DNA of 64,000 nt from CAZKCI01 sp964584165 (GCA_964584165.1 CAZOYW010000006.1:1-64000); one strand, 5' to 3'; counted from the stretch's first letter, positions 1 through 8,319 are shown. Notes: generated by a model not told the origin, from the letters alone. Numbers and translations are program-made.

Positions 1-826
<826 letters not shown>

Positions 827-925
827 ATTCGTGCAATCTAATCCATGGAGCGGGCTTTCACAAGGTCCTTTTCCGGACGCCGGTCGGGGCGTTCGGAAAA
901 GGAAGCTCCGGACAAGAGCAGTTTG

Positions 926-952
926 GAATAGGACCTATAGGACCTATAGGGG
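926..952. repeat. Short tandem repeat, GGACCTATA 9-mer family
   Basis: Nearly identical 9-nt units (GGACCTATA) lie between tilS and ftsH. The tilS stop codon TAG (944-946 read on the minus strand) sits inside the repeat. Related units occur at 5183-5219, and a single copy at about 26282-26294. Confidence 0.7.
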
Positions 953-2299
953 CTCCGCCCGGAGCTCCAAGGCGAGGCGGCTCCCCTCCCGCAGACGGCA
1001 TTCCTCGGCGGGGCGGTGGCCGACCAGCCAGACCACCCGCCGCCCGGAGACGACGAGGGGGAGGAGGGGACGGAGGGAGGGGGGGATCTTCCCGTCGATC
1101 ATGATCGCCTTCACCTTCCGGCTCCCCCCGCGGCCCAGGGGGTGGTAGCGGTCGCCGGGGAGACGGGAGCGGACGGCGAGGGGGAAAGAGAGGGCAGTGG
1201 GGTCGAGGTACTCCCGCCGAGCGCCTTCTGGCGGCAGCCGCCGCCAGAAGGCGGGAAGGGAGCGCCGCCGCCGCGGGAGGGGGCGCGGAGGGCGGACGAG
1301 GCGGGCGGCGATCCGCACGCCGGCCTCGCGCACCGCCACCGCGCCGGGGACCGGGAGCGGATAGCGGTAGGAGCGGACCGCGGCCCCGACCGGGCGGTCG
1401 TCGATGACCACGCGCCCCCGCTCCCGGCGAGCCGCGCGGCCGCCGGGGAGGGAGATCCGGGCCCCCTCCCTTTTCCCGGGGAGCTCCGCGAGGGCGGCCC
1501 AGTGGCGACGGTCGAGAGCTTTAGCCCCGGAGCGGGCGAGCGCCCGCCGGAGAGCGGCGGGAGGGCGGCCGGCCCGGCCGCCCTCGGCCCGCAACCGCAT
1601 CAGGACGGAGAGGTGGGCGAGGATCTCGCCGAGACGGGGGTTGTAGCGCCTCTCCAGGTAGGGGAGAAGGACCCTCCGGACCCGGTTGCGGAGGAAGCGG
1701 GTGTCCCGGTTGGTCGCGTCCCGGCGATAGGGGATGGAGCGGAAACGGAGAAAGTCCAGGAGCTCCCGCCTCCGGAAAGGGAGGAGGGGGCGGACGAGGA
1801 GGCGCCCCGAGCGGGCGGAGACCGGCCGCATCCCGATGAGGCCCTCCGGGCCGCAGCCCCTCAGAAGGCGCATCAGGACCGTCTCGGCGAGGTCGTCGGC
1901 CTGGTGGCCGAGGACGATCTTCCGGATCCCCATCCGCGCCGCCGTCCGGACCAGGAAGCCGTAGCGCGCCTCCCGGGCGGCCGCCTCGACCGAGCCCCCC
2001 CGCTTCCGCCCGCGGGCGGCGCCGACGGCGCAGGGGAGTCCGAGGCGGGCGGCCAGCGCCTCCACCCAGCGGGCGTCGGCGACCGAGTCTTTCCCCCGCA
2101 GGCCGTGATCAAGATGGGCCACCGCGAGGGAGAGGCCGAGTTCGGGGGCGAGCGCGCGGAGGAGGAAGAGGAGGGCGACCGAGTCCGGGCCGCCGGAGAC
2201 GGCGAGGAGGAGGCGCTCCCCGGGAGCGAACAACCCCTCCCGCCGGACGTGGTCGCGGAAGCGGCGGAAGAGGGGGTGCGTGCCGGGCGGTGTTTTCAT
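944..2299 (-). CDS. tilS: tRNA(Ile)-lysidine synthase
   Basis: TilS uses ATP to attach lysine to C34 of the CAU anticodon of tRNA-Ile2, so that AUA is read as isoleucine. The protein of about 451 residues has the PP-loop motif SGGPDS at 35-40 in the context LLLAVSGGPDSVALLF, then the N-type ATPase domain with GHQADDLAETVLMRLLRG. The C-terminal part is arginine-rich with a VWLVGHR-like end as in TilS C-terminal domains. I chose the ATG at 2299; an in-frame ATG at 2362 would run into the divergent gene. It lies upstream of ftsH on the same strand. The stop codon is embedded in a 9-nt repeat. Confidence 0.93.
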   Translation of the reverse strand: MKTPPGTHPLFRRFRDHVRREGLFAPGERLLLAVSGGPDSVALLFLLRALAPELGLSLAVAHLDHGLRGKDSVADARWVEALAARLGLPCAVGAARGRKRGGSVEAAAREARYGFLVRTAARMGIRKIVLGHQADDLAETVLMRLLRGCGPEGLIGMRPVSARSGRLLVRPLLPFRRRELLDFLRFRSIPYRRDATNRDTRFLRNRVRRVLLPYLERRYNPRLGEILAHLSVLMRLRAEGGRAGRPPAALRRALARSGAKALDRRHWAALAELPGKREGARISLPGGRAARRERGRVVIDDRPVGAAVRSYRYPLPVPGAVAVREAGVRIAARLVRPPRPLPRRRRSLPAFWRRLPPEGARREYLDPTALSFPLAVRSRLPGDRYHPLGRGGSRKVKAIMIDGKIPPSLRPLLPLVVSGRRVVWLVGHRPAEECRLREGSRLALELRAEPL

Positions 2300-2321
2300 C
2301 ACATTCCTAAGATATAAAATT

Positions 2322-3332
2322 ATGGCTGATAACCGCGACCTTTTCAGCGATAATCCCGTCATGAGTACCTTCGGCGGGAAAAAGGAGATCGTCGCCTCGC
2401 TCCAGCCCCTGCTCGGCGAACTTCGCTACGTCACGATCGACCGCGAGCGCCTCAACGCCTTCTGCTCCCATCTCAAGGGCCGCCACTTCCCCTTCGCCCG
2501 CTGGAACCATGCCTTCATCCATCCCGCCCTCGACGAGTCCGGCGTCAGCTACTTCCTCCTCTTCAACGCCTTGAATTTCTGCTACTGGGGCTCGCCCAAG
2601 TGGGAAGTGGAGTTCGGCGGGCGGAAGCTCGACGGGGCCTTCGGGATGCTGGCGGCCCTCACCCGCGCCCTGGAGGAGGGGATCCCCCTCCTGGAGGGGG
2701 CCTTCCTCGAGGGGATCGGCCCGACCGAGCTCGCCCACATCCTCCGCGGCAACGTCAAAATCCCTCTCTTCGAGCAGCGCCTGGTCATCTGCCGCGAGGT
2801 GGGGCGGGTCCTGGTCAAGAGCTTCGGCGGGCATTTTCACCGGGTCCTGGAGGCGGCGGCGGGCTCCGCGGTGAAACTGGTGGAGATCCTCACTTCCCAT
2901 TTCCCCTCCTTCGACGACTCGGTGCCCTTCGGCTCCGCCCGCCTTCTCTTCCACAAGCGCGCCCAGCTCGCCCCGGCGATGATCCACGAGCGCTGGCAGG
3001 GGAAGGGGCCGGGCGCCTTCGCCGACCTCGAAGAGCTCACCGTCTCGGCCGACTACAAGCTCCCCCAGGTGCTCCGGAAGCTCGGCCTCATCGAATACCG
3101 GAACGGCCTGGAGCGGATGGTCGACGAGGGGCGCGTCATCCCGGCCCGCTCCCGGGAGGAGAACGAGATCCGGGCGGCCACCATCGCGGCCGGGGAGGCG
3201 ATGACGGAGTCCCTCTCCCCCCGCCTGGTCGGGATCACCTCGCAGCGGGTCGACCGCCTCCTCTGGGTGATCGGACAGCGGAAGGCGGCCGACGACAAGC
3301 CCTACCACCGCACCCTGACCACGGCCTACTAA
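2322..3332 (+). CDS. Queuosine salvage protein (DUF2419 / Qng1 queuosine nucleosidase)
   Basis: Proteins of this family release queuine base from queuosine nucleoside or its 5'-phosphate, allowing salvage of the tRNA modification. The 336-residue product matches the family over its whole length. It has RWNHAFIHPALDE near the N-terminus, NALNFCYWGSPKW, the RAQLAPAMIHE segment, ADYKLPQVLRKLG, an EENEIRAATI segment and the C-terminal YHRTLTTAY tail, a family hallmark. The start could be the ATG at 2322 or 2361. The first leaves only 22 bp to the divergent tilS start, and neither has a clear Shine-Dalgarno sequence. No tgt or queuosine synthesis gene is in the window, so pure salvage is an inference. 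Confidence 0.85.
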   Translation: MADNRDLFSDNPVMSTFGGKKEIVASLQPLLGELRYVTIDRERLNAFCSHLKGRHFPFARWNHAFIHPALDESGVSYFLLFNALNFCYWGSPKWEVEFGGRKLDGAFGMLAALTRALEEGIPLLEGAFLEGIGPTELAHILRGNVKIPLFEQRLVICREVGRVLVKSFGGHFHRVLEAAAGSAVKLVEILTSHFPSFDDSVPFGSARLLFHKRAQLAPAMIHERWQGKGPGAFADLEELTVSADYKLPQVLRKLGLIEYRNGLERMVDEGRVIPARSREENEIRAATIAAGEAMTESLSPRLVGITSQRVDRLLWVIGQRKAADDKPYHRTLTTAY

Positions 3333-3613
3333 AGCAAATTACAAACTTCCAAAAACAAATCCCAAACAAAAAGCCAAACCCAAAAAATACAAAATCAAAA
3401 ACCCGGCGGGCGCGGCCAAATACTGCCACGGGCGGCATCACGAGTTAAGACCCGGACGACGGATCGAACGGCGCGAGGAGAGCCGCTCTGTTGCCGGCCG
3501 GTTTGTGATTTGTTATTTGGGTTTTGCTTGGAATTCGTTGTTTGTATTTTGTGGTTTTTACACTTTCATCCGCCGCCTTTGAAATCCCGGCCCGCTCCTT
3601 GTCGGTTAATCCG
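3333..3613. repeat. Intergenic region with inverted A-rich/T-rich degenerate repeats
   Basis: This 281-bp space holds A-rich short repeats on the left (about 3336-3405, units like CAAATTACAAA and CAAATCCCAAA) and T-rich repeats on the right (about 3500-3560, units like TTTGTGATTTG and TTATTTGGG). The two are imperfect reverse complements around a GC-rich centre. An in-frame upstream extension of the next gene (from 3524) runs through this repeat and looks non-coding. I see no gene. Confidence 0.6.
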
Positions 3614-4036
3614 ATGATACACAAGAAGATCGTGCTTTTTGTGTGCGTCGGCAACACCTGCCGCTCCCAGATGGCCGAGGGCTACGCCCGCGCCCGGGGG
3701 GCGAAGGTCATGGACGCCGCGAGCGCCGGCACGGCCGCCTGGGGATCGGTCAGCCCCGAGGCGATCGAGGTGATGCGGGAGGACGGGGTGGACATCTCCC
3801 GCCAAACCTCCGACCAGATCACCCGGGAGATGGCGGAGAAGGCCGACCTGGCGGTGGTCCTGGGGGGCTGCCCGGAGTGCCTCTTCCCCGACCTCCTCCG
3901 GGACAAGACCGTCCGCTGGCCGATCCCGGACCCCTTCGGGGGCGGGCTCGAGGAGTTCCGGCGCGTCCGCGACCTGATCAAGGCCCGGGTGACCGACCTG
4001 ATCATCGATTTAAATTTTCGCTCCACGAAAATTTAA
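3614..4036 (+). CDS. Low-molecular-weight protein tyrosine phosphatase / arsenate reductase-like protein
   Basis: This cytoplasmic phosphatase-fold protein has 140 residues. The active-site P-loop CVGNTCRS begins at Cys11, and WPIPDPFGG carries the general-acid aspartate near residue 107. Both fit the LMW-PTP superfamily, which covers protein tyrosine phosphatases and thioredoxin-linked ArsC arsenate reductases. Extra cysteines (CPEC at about 86-89) are present, but motif reading alone does not decide between the two roles. I chose the ATG at 3614; longer in-frame starts run through the upstream repeat. It overlaps the next gene by one base (TAATG), suggesting translational coupling. No other arsenic gene is nearby. 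Confidence 0.85.
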   Translation: MIHKKIVLFVCVGNTCRSQMAEGYARARGAKVMDAASAGTAAWGSVSPEAIEVMREDGVDISRQTSDQITREMAEKADLAVVLGGCPECLFPDLLRDKTVRWPIPDPFGGGLEEFRRVRDLIKARVTDLIIDLNFRSTKI

Positions 4037-5175
4037 TGTTCGCCTACCAGAAGACCGGCCGTTACTTCGCCAAAACCGCGTCCGGGATGGAGGAGATCGC
4101 CGCCGAGGAGCTTAAGGAGATCGGCGCCTCCGAGGTTAAAACCTCCTACCGGGGCGTCTACTTCAGCGCCGAGCCGGCCGCCTTCTACCGGGCCGTCTAC
4201 CTCTCCCGGCTGACCACCCGCATCCTCGCCCCCCTCCTCGCCTTCGACTGCCACAGCGCCGACTACCTCTACAAGACGGCGCGGGCGATCGACTGGCCCT
4301 CCCTCCTCTCCCCGGAGGAGACCTTCGCCGTCTTCGCCGACGTCGCCAACAGCCTGGTCCGGAACCCCCGCTACGCCGCCCTCCGGCTCAAGGACGCCGT
4401 CGCCGACTCCGTCCGGGAGCTGAAGGGCGCCCGCCCCAGCGTGGATACCCGCTCCCCCGACCTCTGGATCCACCTCCGCGTCCACGCCAACCGGGCGACG
4501 ATCTCGCTCGACGCCGCCGGGGGATCGCTCCACCGCCGCGGCTGGCGGACCGAAGGGCTCCACTCACCGATGCAGGAGACGCTGGCCGCCGCCGTCATCC
4601 GCCTCTCCGGCTGGGAGGGGGAGCGTCCCCTCGTCGACCCGATGTGCGGCTCGGGGACGCTTCTGGGCGAAGGGCTGATGCGCCACTGCCGGATCCCGGC
4701 CGGATACCTCCGGAAGCGCTTCGGCTTCGAGCGCTTCCCCGATTTCAGCGCCGCGGTCTGGAAACGGGTGAAAGGGGAGGCCGACGCCGCCATCCGCCCC
4801 CTCCCCGAGGGGCTGATCTCGGGGAGCGACCGCTCCCCCGAGGCGGTAGCGGCCGCCCGAGGGAACCTCTCCGCCCTCCCCGAGGGCCCCCGGGTGGCCC
4901 TGCGGGCGGCCCGCTTCCAGGATCTCCCGGGGTTCCCCGCCTCCTGCATCGTCTGCAACCCGCCCTACGGGATCCGCTGCGGCCAGGGCGAGGACCTCTC
5001 CCTCCTCCTCCGGGAGTTCGGCGACTTCCTGAAGAAGCGCTGCACCGGGTCGACCGCCTGCGTCTACTACGGGGAGCCCAAGTACCTGCGGTCGCTCGGG
5101 CTCAAGCCCTCCTGGAAGGTCCCCCTCCGGAACGCCGAGTTGGAGGGGAGGCTGGCCGGCTACGACCTCTACTAA
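4036..5175 (+). CDS. THUMP-domain class I SAM-dependent RNA methyltransferase (RlmL/Trm14-like)
   Basis: This is likely an N2-guanine methyltransferase acting on rRNA or tRNA. The 379-residue protein starts with an RNA-binding THUMP domain (ASGMEEIAAEELKEIG at about 15-30), followed by a UPF0020-type methyltransferase domain with HRRGWRTEG, the SAM-binding segment DPMCGSGTLLGE and the catalytic NPPYG motif. The length fits bacterial YpsC/RlmL N-terminal-type proteins. The ATG at 4036 overlaps the stop of the phosphatase gene by one base, so the two probably form an operon. It is followed by a strong terminator at 5248. Confidence 0.9.
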   Translation: MFAYQKTGRYFAKTASGMEEIAAEELKEIGASEVKTSYRGVYFSAEPAAFYRAVYLSRLTTRILAPLLAFDCHSADYLYKTARAIDWPSLLSPEETFAVFADVANSLVRNPRYAALRLKDAVADSVRELKGARPSVDTRSPDLWIHLRVHANRATISLDAAGGSLHRRGWRTEGLHSPMQETLAAAVIRLSGWEGERPLVDPMCGSGTLLGEGLMRHCRIPAGYLRKRFGFERFPDFSAAVWKRVKGEADAAIRPLPEGLISGSDRSPEAVAAARGNLSALPEGPRVALRAARFQDLPGFPASCIVCNPPYGIRCGQGEDLSLLLREFGDFLKKRCTGSTACVYYGEPKYLRSLGLKPSWKVPLRNAELEGRLAGYDLY

Positions 5176-5182
5176 TAACCAT

Positions 5183-5219
5183 CGGACCGATAGGACGAAT
5201 AGGACCTATCGGACCGATC
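5183..5219. repeat. Short tandem repeat, GGACCTATA-like 9-mer family
   Basis: Four degenerate 9-nt units (GGACCGATA, GGACGAATA, GGACCTATC, GGACCGATC) start 8 bp after the stop of the methyltransferase gene. They belong with the repeat at 926-952. Confidence 0.65.
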
Positions 5220-5247
5220 AACCGACAGCGAGAACAAGCAGGGTTAG

Positions 5248-5278
5248 GCGCGGAAGCTCGGCCTCCGCGCTCTTTTTG
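5248..5278 (+). terminator. Rho-independent terminator of the THUMP methyltransferase operon
   Basis: Stem GCGCGGA (5248-5254) pairs with TCCGCGC (5264-5270) across a 9-nt loop and is followed by TCTTTTT. It lies 70 bp after the stop codon on the plus strand. Confidence 0.85.
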
Positions 5279-5314
5279 ACCGCCGAAGCGCGCCGCGGGG
5301 AGGCGGTCAAAAAG
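5272..5314. terminator. Hairpin between convergent genes, possible bidirectional terminator
   Basis: A 13-bp perfect inverted repeat CTTTTTGACCGCC / GGCGGTCAAAAAG spans 5272-5284 and 5302-5314. It overlaps the 3' end and TGA stop (5307) of the minus-strand gene, so it could end transcription in both directions. Confidence 0.6.
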
Positions 5315-5783
5315 CCTTGTCGATCTCCCGGACCATTTCGTCGTAGGTCTTGAGGATGGGGAGCTTGAGATCGGGGGCGATGCCGAAGAGGAGATGGTGG
5401 CAGCCGAGGAGGAGGACCGCGCCCAGGAGGAGCCCCCAGAAGAGGGAGCGGAACTCCCGGACCTTTCGGGCGGCGGCGAGGGAGTAGACCAGGTCGAAGA
5501 GGATGACGAGGAGGGAGAGCTGGGTGGCGAGGAGGAAGGTGAAGTCGTCCGACCGGAGAAAATAGACCGGGCCGTAGGCGACCAGGAAAGGGACGACCGA
5601 GTCGAGGAGGAAGACCGAGCGCAAAACGGCGGCGACGATAAAGAGGGCGATGGGGATGGCGTAGCGGAAGACCTGGAGATAAAGGCGCAGCGGATAGTGG
5701 AAGGTCCCGAGGAAAAGGCGGGAGGAGTAGGCCAGCACCAAGAGATTCGCCAGGACCAGCGCCCAGACCAACCATCGGCGCAT
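5307..5783 (-). CDS. Hypothetical inner-membrane protein
   Basis: I do not recognise this family. The 158-residue protein is very hydrophobic, with four to five likely membrane segments: WLVWALVLANLLVLAY near the N-terminus, a pair in the middle around FRYAIPIALFIVAAV and VVPFLVAYGPVYFL, one around LLATQLSLLVILFDLVY, and FWGLLLGAVLLLGCHHLLFG. A short charged cytoplasmic tail ends at KAF. I chose the ATG at 5783 because AGGAGA precedes it at a suitable distance. An upstream in-frame ATG at 5801 lies inside an inverted repeat shared with the divergent gene. It is convergent with the THUMP methyltransferase gene. Confidence 0.7.
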   Translation of the reverse strand: MRRWLVWALVLANLLVLAYSSRLFLGTFHYPLRLYLQVFRYAIPIALFIVAAVLRSVFLLDSVVPFLVAYGPVYFLRSDDFTFLLATQLSLLVILFDLVYSLAAARKVREFRSLFWGLLLGAVLLLGCHHLLFGIAPDLKLPILKTYDEMVREIDKAF

Positions 5784-5790
5784 GCCCTCT

Positions 5791-5884
5791 CCTATTTTCA
5801 TCCCGCGTCCCGCCTCCTATTGGTAATATAGCCCGGGCGGGCAAGGCGCACCAGCGAAGACGGGAGGCGCGGGATGAAAATAGG
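5791..5884. promoter_or_regulatory. Divergent promoter region with a 17-bp inverted repeat
   Basis: CCTATTTTCATCCCGCG (5791-5807) recurs as its reverse complement at 5868-5884, covering the translation start of the metallophosphoesterase on one side and the region before the membrane-protein start on the other. An AT-rich TAATAT at about 5824 is a plausible -10 box. The symmetry could be an operator or a small inverted duplication. Confidence 0.4.
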
Positions 5885-6166
5885 GATCCTCTCCGACACC
5901 CATGAGAACATGCCGAAGATACGGGCCGCGGTCGGCTTCTTCAACCGCCGGCGGGTGGGGGCGGTCCTCCACGCCGGGGACATCATCTCCCCCATCACCG
6001 CCCGGGAGTTCGCGCGCCTGAAGGCCCCCCTGATCGGGGTCTTCGGCAACAACGACGGCGACCGCCTCTTCCTCCGCGAGCGCTTCCGAAAGATCGGGAC
6101 CCTCCATGCGAAGAAGTTCGAGGGCCGGCTCGGGGGCAAGCGGTTCCTCCTCATCCACGAGCCGGA
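5874..6166 (+). CDS. YfcE/MJ0936-type metallophosphoesterase, N-terminal part (cut by assembly gap)
   Basis: This is a calcineurin-like phosphodiesterase of the YfcE family, cytoplasmic enzymes with two metal ions. The start MKIGILSDTHEN carries the metal-binding D-x-H, AVLHAGDI carries the second aspartate, and GVFGNNDGD carries GNND; the LIHEP near the end is the GxxH-like region. Only about 97 residues of the usual 150-180 are present before the N run at 6167. The ATG at 5874 is preceded by GGGAGG. The frame runs through the Ns into a different protein family, so a reading that joins the two sides would be a false fusion. Confidence 0.85.
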
Positions 6167-6266
6167 NNNNNNNNNNNNNNNNNNNNNNNNNNNNNNNNNN
6201 NNNNNNNNNNNNNNNNNNNNNNNNNNNNNNNNNNNNNNNNNNNNNNNNNNNNNNNNNNNNNNNNNN
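6167..6266. other. Assembly gap of 100 N
   Basis: Exactly 100 Ns, the usual placeholder for a gap of unknown length. The flanking sequences are not repeats of each other. It separates the metallophosphoesterase N-terminus from a nitroreductase fragment. Confidence 0.99.
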
Positions 6267-6548
6267 CCCCTCCATCCCATAAGCGTCGGCCCGTTCATCG
6301 AACTGGCGGGGAAGCGGCGCTCGATCCGGAAATACTCGGGCGCCCCCGTCGAGCGGGAGAAGATCGAGCTCTGCCTGGAGGCGGCCCGCCTCGCCCCTTC
6401 CGCCTGCAACTCCCAGCCCTGGAAGTTCGTCGTGGTGGACGAGCCCGGGCTTAAGGAACGCCTCGCGCACGCCGCCTTCTCCGGCGTTTTCGCCCCCACC
6501 GCCTTCGCCGGTTCCCCGAAAGGCGCTTTCGGAAATGCGCGTGTTTAA
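6267..6548 (+). pseudogene. Nitroreductase-family fragment, N-terminal domain only
   Basis: The translated segment contains KRRSIRKYSGAPVE and ARLAPSACNSQPWKFVVVD, the FMN-binding start of the nitroreductase fold (NfsB/BluB superfamily). Family members have about 170-220 residues. This reading frame gives about 93 after the gap, then loses similarity after FAPTAFA and stops at 6546-6548. The next 160 bp are repeats and a terminator, so there is no room for the C-terminal half. The 5' end lies in the gap. It may be a decayed gene, a frameshift with deletion, or a scaffold misjoin. Confidence 0.7.
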
Positions 6549-6566
6549 CCCCCCGATCGGGGAGAA

Positions 6567-6616
6567 GTGATCAGTGATCAGTAATCAGTGATCAGTGATC
6601 AGTAATCAGTGATCAG
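6567..6616. repeat. GTGATCA/GTAATCA heptamer array
   Basis: About seven tandem 7-nt units alternate GTGATCA and GTAATCA. The same units occur inverted at 6665-6701, on the other side of a terminator hairpin. Other arrays of this family lie at 12026, 33548, 34297 and 54799. Confidence 0.85.
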
Positions 6617-6664
6617 AAAAAAAACGGGCCTGGAGAGAACCGCACCGTCCCCAGACCCGTTTTT
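6617..6664. terminator. Bidirectional rho-independent terminator
   Basis: AAAACGGGCCTGG (6621-6633) pairs with CCAGACCCGTTTT (6651-6663) with one mismatch. An A-run precedes and a T-run follows, so it can end transcription from both the nitroreductase fragment and the convergent membrane protein gene. Confidence 0.8.
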
Positions 6665-6701
6665 GCTGATAACTGATCTCTGATCACTGATTACTGATCA
6701 C
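6665..6701. repeat. GTGATCA heptamer array, inverted copy
   Basis: Units CTGATCA, CTGATTA and CTGATCT mirror the array at 6567-6616. The array ends 5 bp before the stop codon of the minus-strand gene at 6707. Confidence 0.75.
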
Positions 6702-6706
6702 TTCGG

Positions 6707-7165
6707 CTACTGCTTGACCGTCTCCTCCGGCTTGATCTCCTTCGCCGGCGAGCGGGGGAAGAAGGCGGCGAGGAGGATCGCCAGGAGGAGGCAGAAGAGC
6801 GCCCCGCCCCCCCAGGAGTACCAGGAGATCTTCGCCGCGTAACCCTTCCAGATCGCCGCGACCATGGCCGGGATGCAGCAGACGATCACCACCACGACAA
6901 AGGGGGCCATCCGGGCCGAGGCGAAGACGCTGACGAAGAAGAGGAGCGAGAAAGCCAGGGCGACGAAGGCGCCCATGGAGAGCGCGAACTGGAGGTAGTT
7001 CTTGACCGTCGCGTCGGAGGCCCCGAGCGCGGTTCGGAGGTTGTCCACGGAGAGGAGGGCCGCGCGGGCGGGGGCGAGGCGGGGGTCCTCGTGGAAGAAA
7101 AGGCCGACGGCCAGGGCTAGGAAGATCAAGCCGAGTAGGAAGGCCAGCACACGGTATCCTGCCAT
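6707..7165 (-). CDS. Hypothetical inner-membrane protein
   Basis: I do not recognise this family. The 152-residue protein has four likely membrane segments: residues 5-23 (VLAFLLGLIFLALAVGLFF), about 63-83 (FALSMGAFVALAFSLLFFV), about 88-107 (APFVVVVIVCCIPAMVAAI) and about 118-137 (GALFCLLLAILLAAFF). A periplasmic or cytoplasmic loop of about 35 residues separates the first two. The N-terminus resembles a signal anchor. The ATG at 7165 is preceded by AGGAGG at good spacing. It lies 63 bp downstream of the anti-sigma-like gene on the same strand and may be co-transcribed, though hairpins lie between them. Confidence 0.75.
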   Translation of the reverse strand: MAGYRVLAFLLGLIFLALAVGLFFHEDPRLAPARAALLSVDNLRTALGASDATVKNYLQFALSMGAFVALAFSLLFFVSVFASARMAPFVVVVIVCCIPAMVAAIWKGYAAKISWYSWGGGALFCLLLAILLAAFFPRSPAKEIKPEETVKQ

Positions 7166-7175
7166 AGTAACCTCC

Positions 7176-7220
7176 TTTTTTTATCCGCCGCCCCCCCGCC
7201 GGGGGGAGGCGGATAAAAAA
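7176..7220. terminator. Large hairpin between two minus-strand genes
   Basis: TTTTTTATCCGCC (7177-7189) and GGCGGATAAAAAA (7208-7220) form a 13-bp stem whose base is A/T and whose centre is G/C-rich. A small hairpin AATAGC-GTT-GCTATT followed by Ts overlaps the stop of the anti-sigma-like gene. Together they probably attenuate transcription into the membrane protein gene. Confidence 0.55.
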
Positions 7221-7228
7221 TAGCAACG

Positions 7229-7984
7229 CTATTCTTGGGTGGCATCCTCCGCGACCACGGTCAAGCGCACGGTGACGTAGTCGGAGCGCTTCAGGGGGAG
7301 GCACTCGACCCGGCCGATCTCCGCGAGCTTCCCCAGGAAGGGCCGGTAGGTGCGGATGTCGAAGACCAGGATCCGTTCGTTCGGGCCCAGATTCTCGAAG
7401 CCCTTGACCGGATAGTTGATCGGCTGGGCGCCCCCGGCCAGGGCCAGGTCGACCGCCCGGGGGAGGGCGGCGGAGACATCGGCGACGCGCAGGGTCACGA
7501 GATGGTCCTGGAAGGGATCGTAATCGCCCTCGGGCGCCGGCGCACCCCCCTCCTCCTCCAGGACCAGGACCGAGCCGGAGGGGCCCTGGCGGAGGCGGAC
7601 CGGCGGGACCGCCGTCGGAGCGGGAGCGGGCGACGGGGAGAGGGCCGGCGCGGGCAGGGCTCCCGAAGCGGGGGCGGAGGCGCAGCTGGTCAGGCGGAGG
7701 GTGATGACGACGAGGGCGGTGATCGCCAGGCCCGCCGCGTAGAGCGGCGCCCAGCGCTCCCAGGCCTTAAGATCCCCGCCGATGAGGAAAGAGCGGCCGG
7801 ACAGGCGGCGGGCGGGGGGCGGCACCGGACCGAGCCGGGCGAGGTACTTCTCGAGGGTGAGGAGGAAGGACCGGCAGGGGGCGCACTGGAGCGTGTGCCG
7901 GCGGACCGCCTCGGAATTCTCGGCGGGGAGGGCGCCGCGCAGGAAGCGGGCGCCGAGGGAACGGACTTCTCGGCAGTCCATCAT
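7229..7984 (-). CDS. Putative anti-sigma factor with zinc-finger-like N-terminus and one membrane segment
   Basis: The 251-residue protein begins with a cysteine/histidine cluster (C4, then RRHTLQCAPC near 29-38) spaced like the H-x3-C-x2-C of ZAS-type anti-sigma domains. Residues about 83-101 form a single membrane segment (YAAGLAITALVVITLRL). A proline/alanine-rich linker leads to an extracytoplasmic domain of about 120 residues that I do not recognise, with the segment RILVFDIRTYRPFLGKLAE. No sigma factor gene is adjacent in the window, so the role is inferred from architecture. The start lies at the edge of the second N run. When the duplicated flanks are merged, GGAGGA stands 9-10 nt upstream of the ATG pair, which supports the start. 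Confidence 0.65.
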   Translation of the reverse strand: MMDCREVRSLGARFLRGALPAENSEAVRRHTLQCAPCRSFLLTLEKYLARLGPVPPPARRLSGRSFLIGGDLKAWERWAPLYAAGLAITALVVITLRLTSCASAPASGALPAPALSPSPAPAPTAVPPVRLRQGPSGSVLVLEEEGGAPAPEGDYDPFQDHLVTLRVADVSAALPRAVDLALAGGAQPINYPVKGFENLGPNERILVFDIRTYRPFLGKLAEIGRVECLPLKRSDYVTVRLTVVAEDATQE

Positions 7985-8141
7985 GGNNNNNNNNNNNNNN
8001 NNNNNNNNNNNNNNNNNNNNNNNNNNNNNNNNNNNNNNNNNNNNNNNNNNNNNNNNNNNNNNNNNNNNNNNNNNNNNNNNNNNNNNGCGCCGCGCAGGAA
8101 GCGGGCGCCGAGGGAACGGACTTCTCGGCAGTCCATCATGG
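7932..8141. other. Artificial assembly gap with 55-bp duplicated flanks
   Basis: The 55 bp at 7932-7986, just before the 100 Ns (7987-8086), are identical to the 55 bp at 8087-8141 just after them. This is what a scaffolder produces when two contigs that overlap by one k-mer are joined with Ns. The true sequence most likely has no gap here and one copy of the 55 bp. Confidence 0.92.
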
Positions 8142-8228
8142 ATTGAGATCCTCCGCCGCCTATCCTACAATGACCCGGAAAGAAAAACAACCCCCGATCG
8201 GCCGAGAATCACCCCGGCGCGGCCCCTG

Positions 8229-8315
8229 AACCGCGAATAACGCGAACTAAGCGCGAATGGGCTCGGCTTCAACGTTTTCAACGGTTTGAACGGTTTCAAC
8301 GTCTTCGACGGAATC
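8229..8315. repeat. Two intergenic repeat families: CGCGAAT units and TTCAACGGT 9-mers
   Basis: ACCGCGAATAACGCGAACTAAGCGCGAATGG-type units occupy 8229-8258; a related set is at 53568-53596. They are followed at about 8270-8314 by five 9-nt units (TTCAACGTT, TTCAACGGT, TTGAACGGT, TTCAACGTC, TTCGACGGA) that end just before the hydrolase start. Confidence 0.65.
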
Positions 8316-8319
8316 GGCG

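Noticed and set aside
3524..3613. N-terminal extension of the LMW phosphatase
   Set aside because: It runs through T-rich intergenic repeats, and the family starts with the hydrophobic strand just before CVGNTCRS, which fits the ATG at 3614.
5874..6548. A single phosphoesterase-nitroreductase fusion protein
   Set aside because: The continuity is only through 100 Ns of unknown true length, and the two halves belong to unrelated families.
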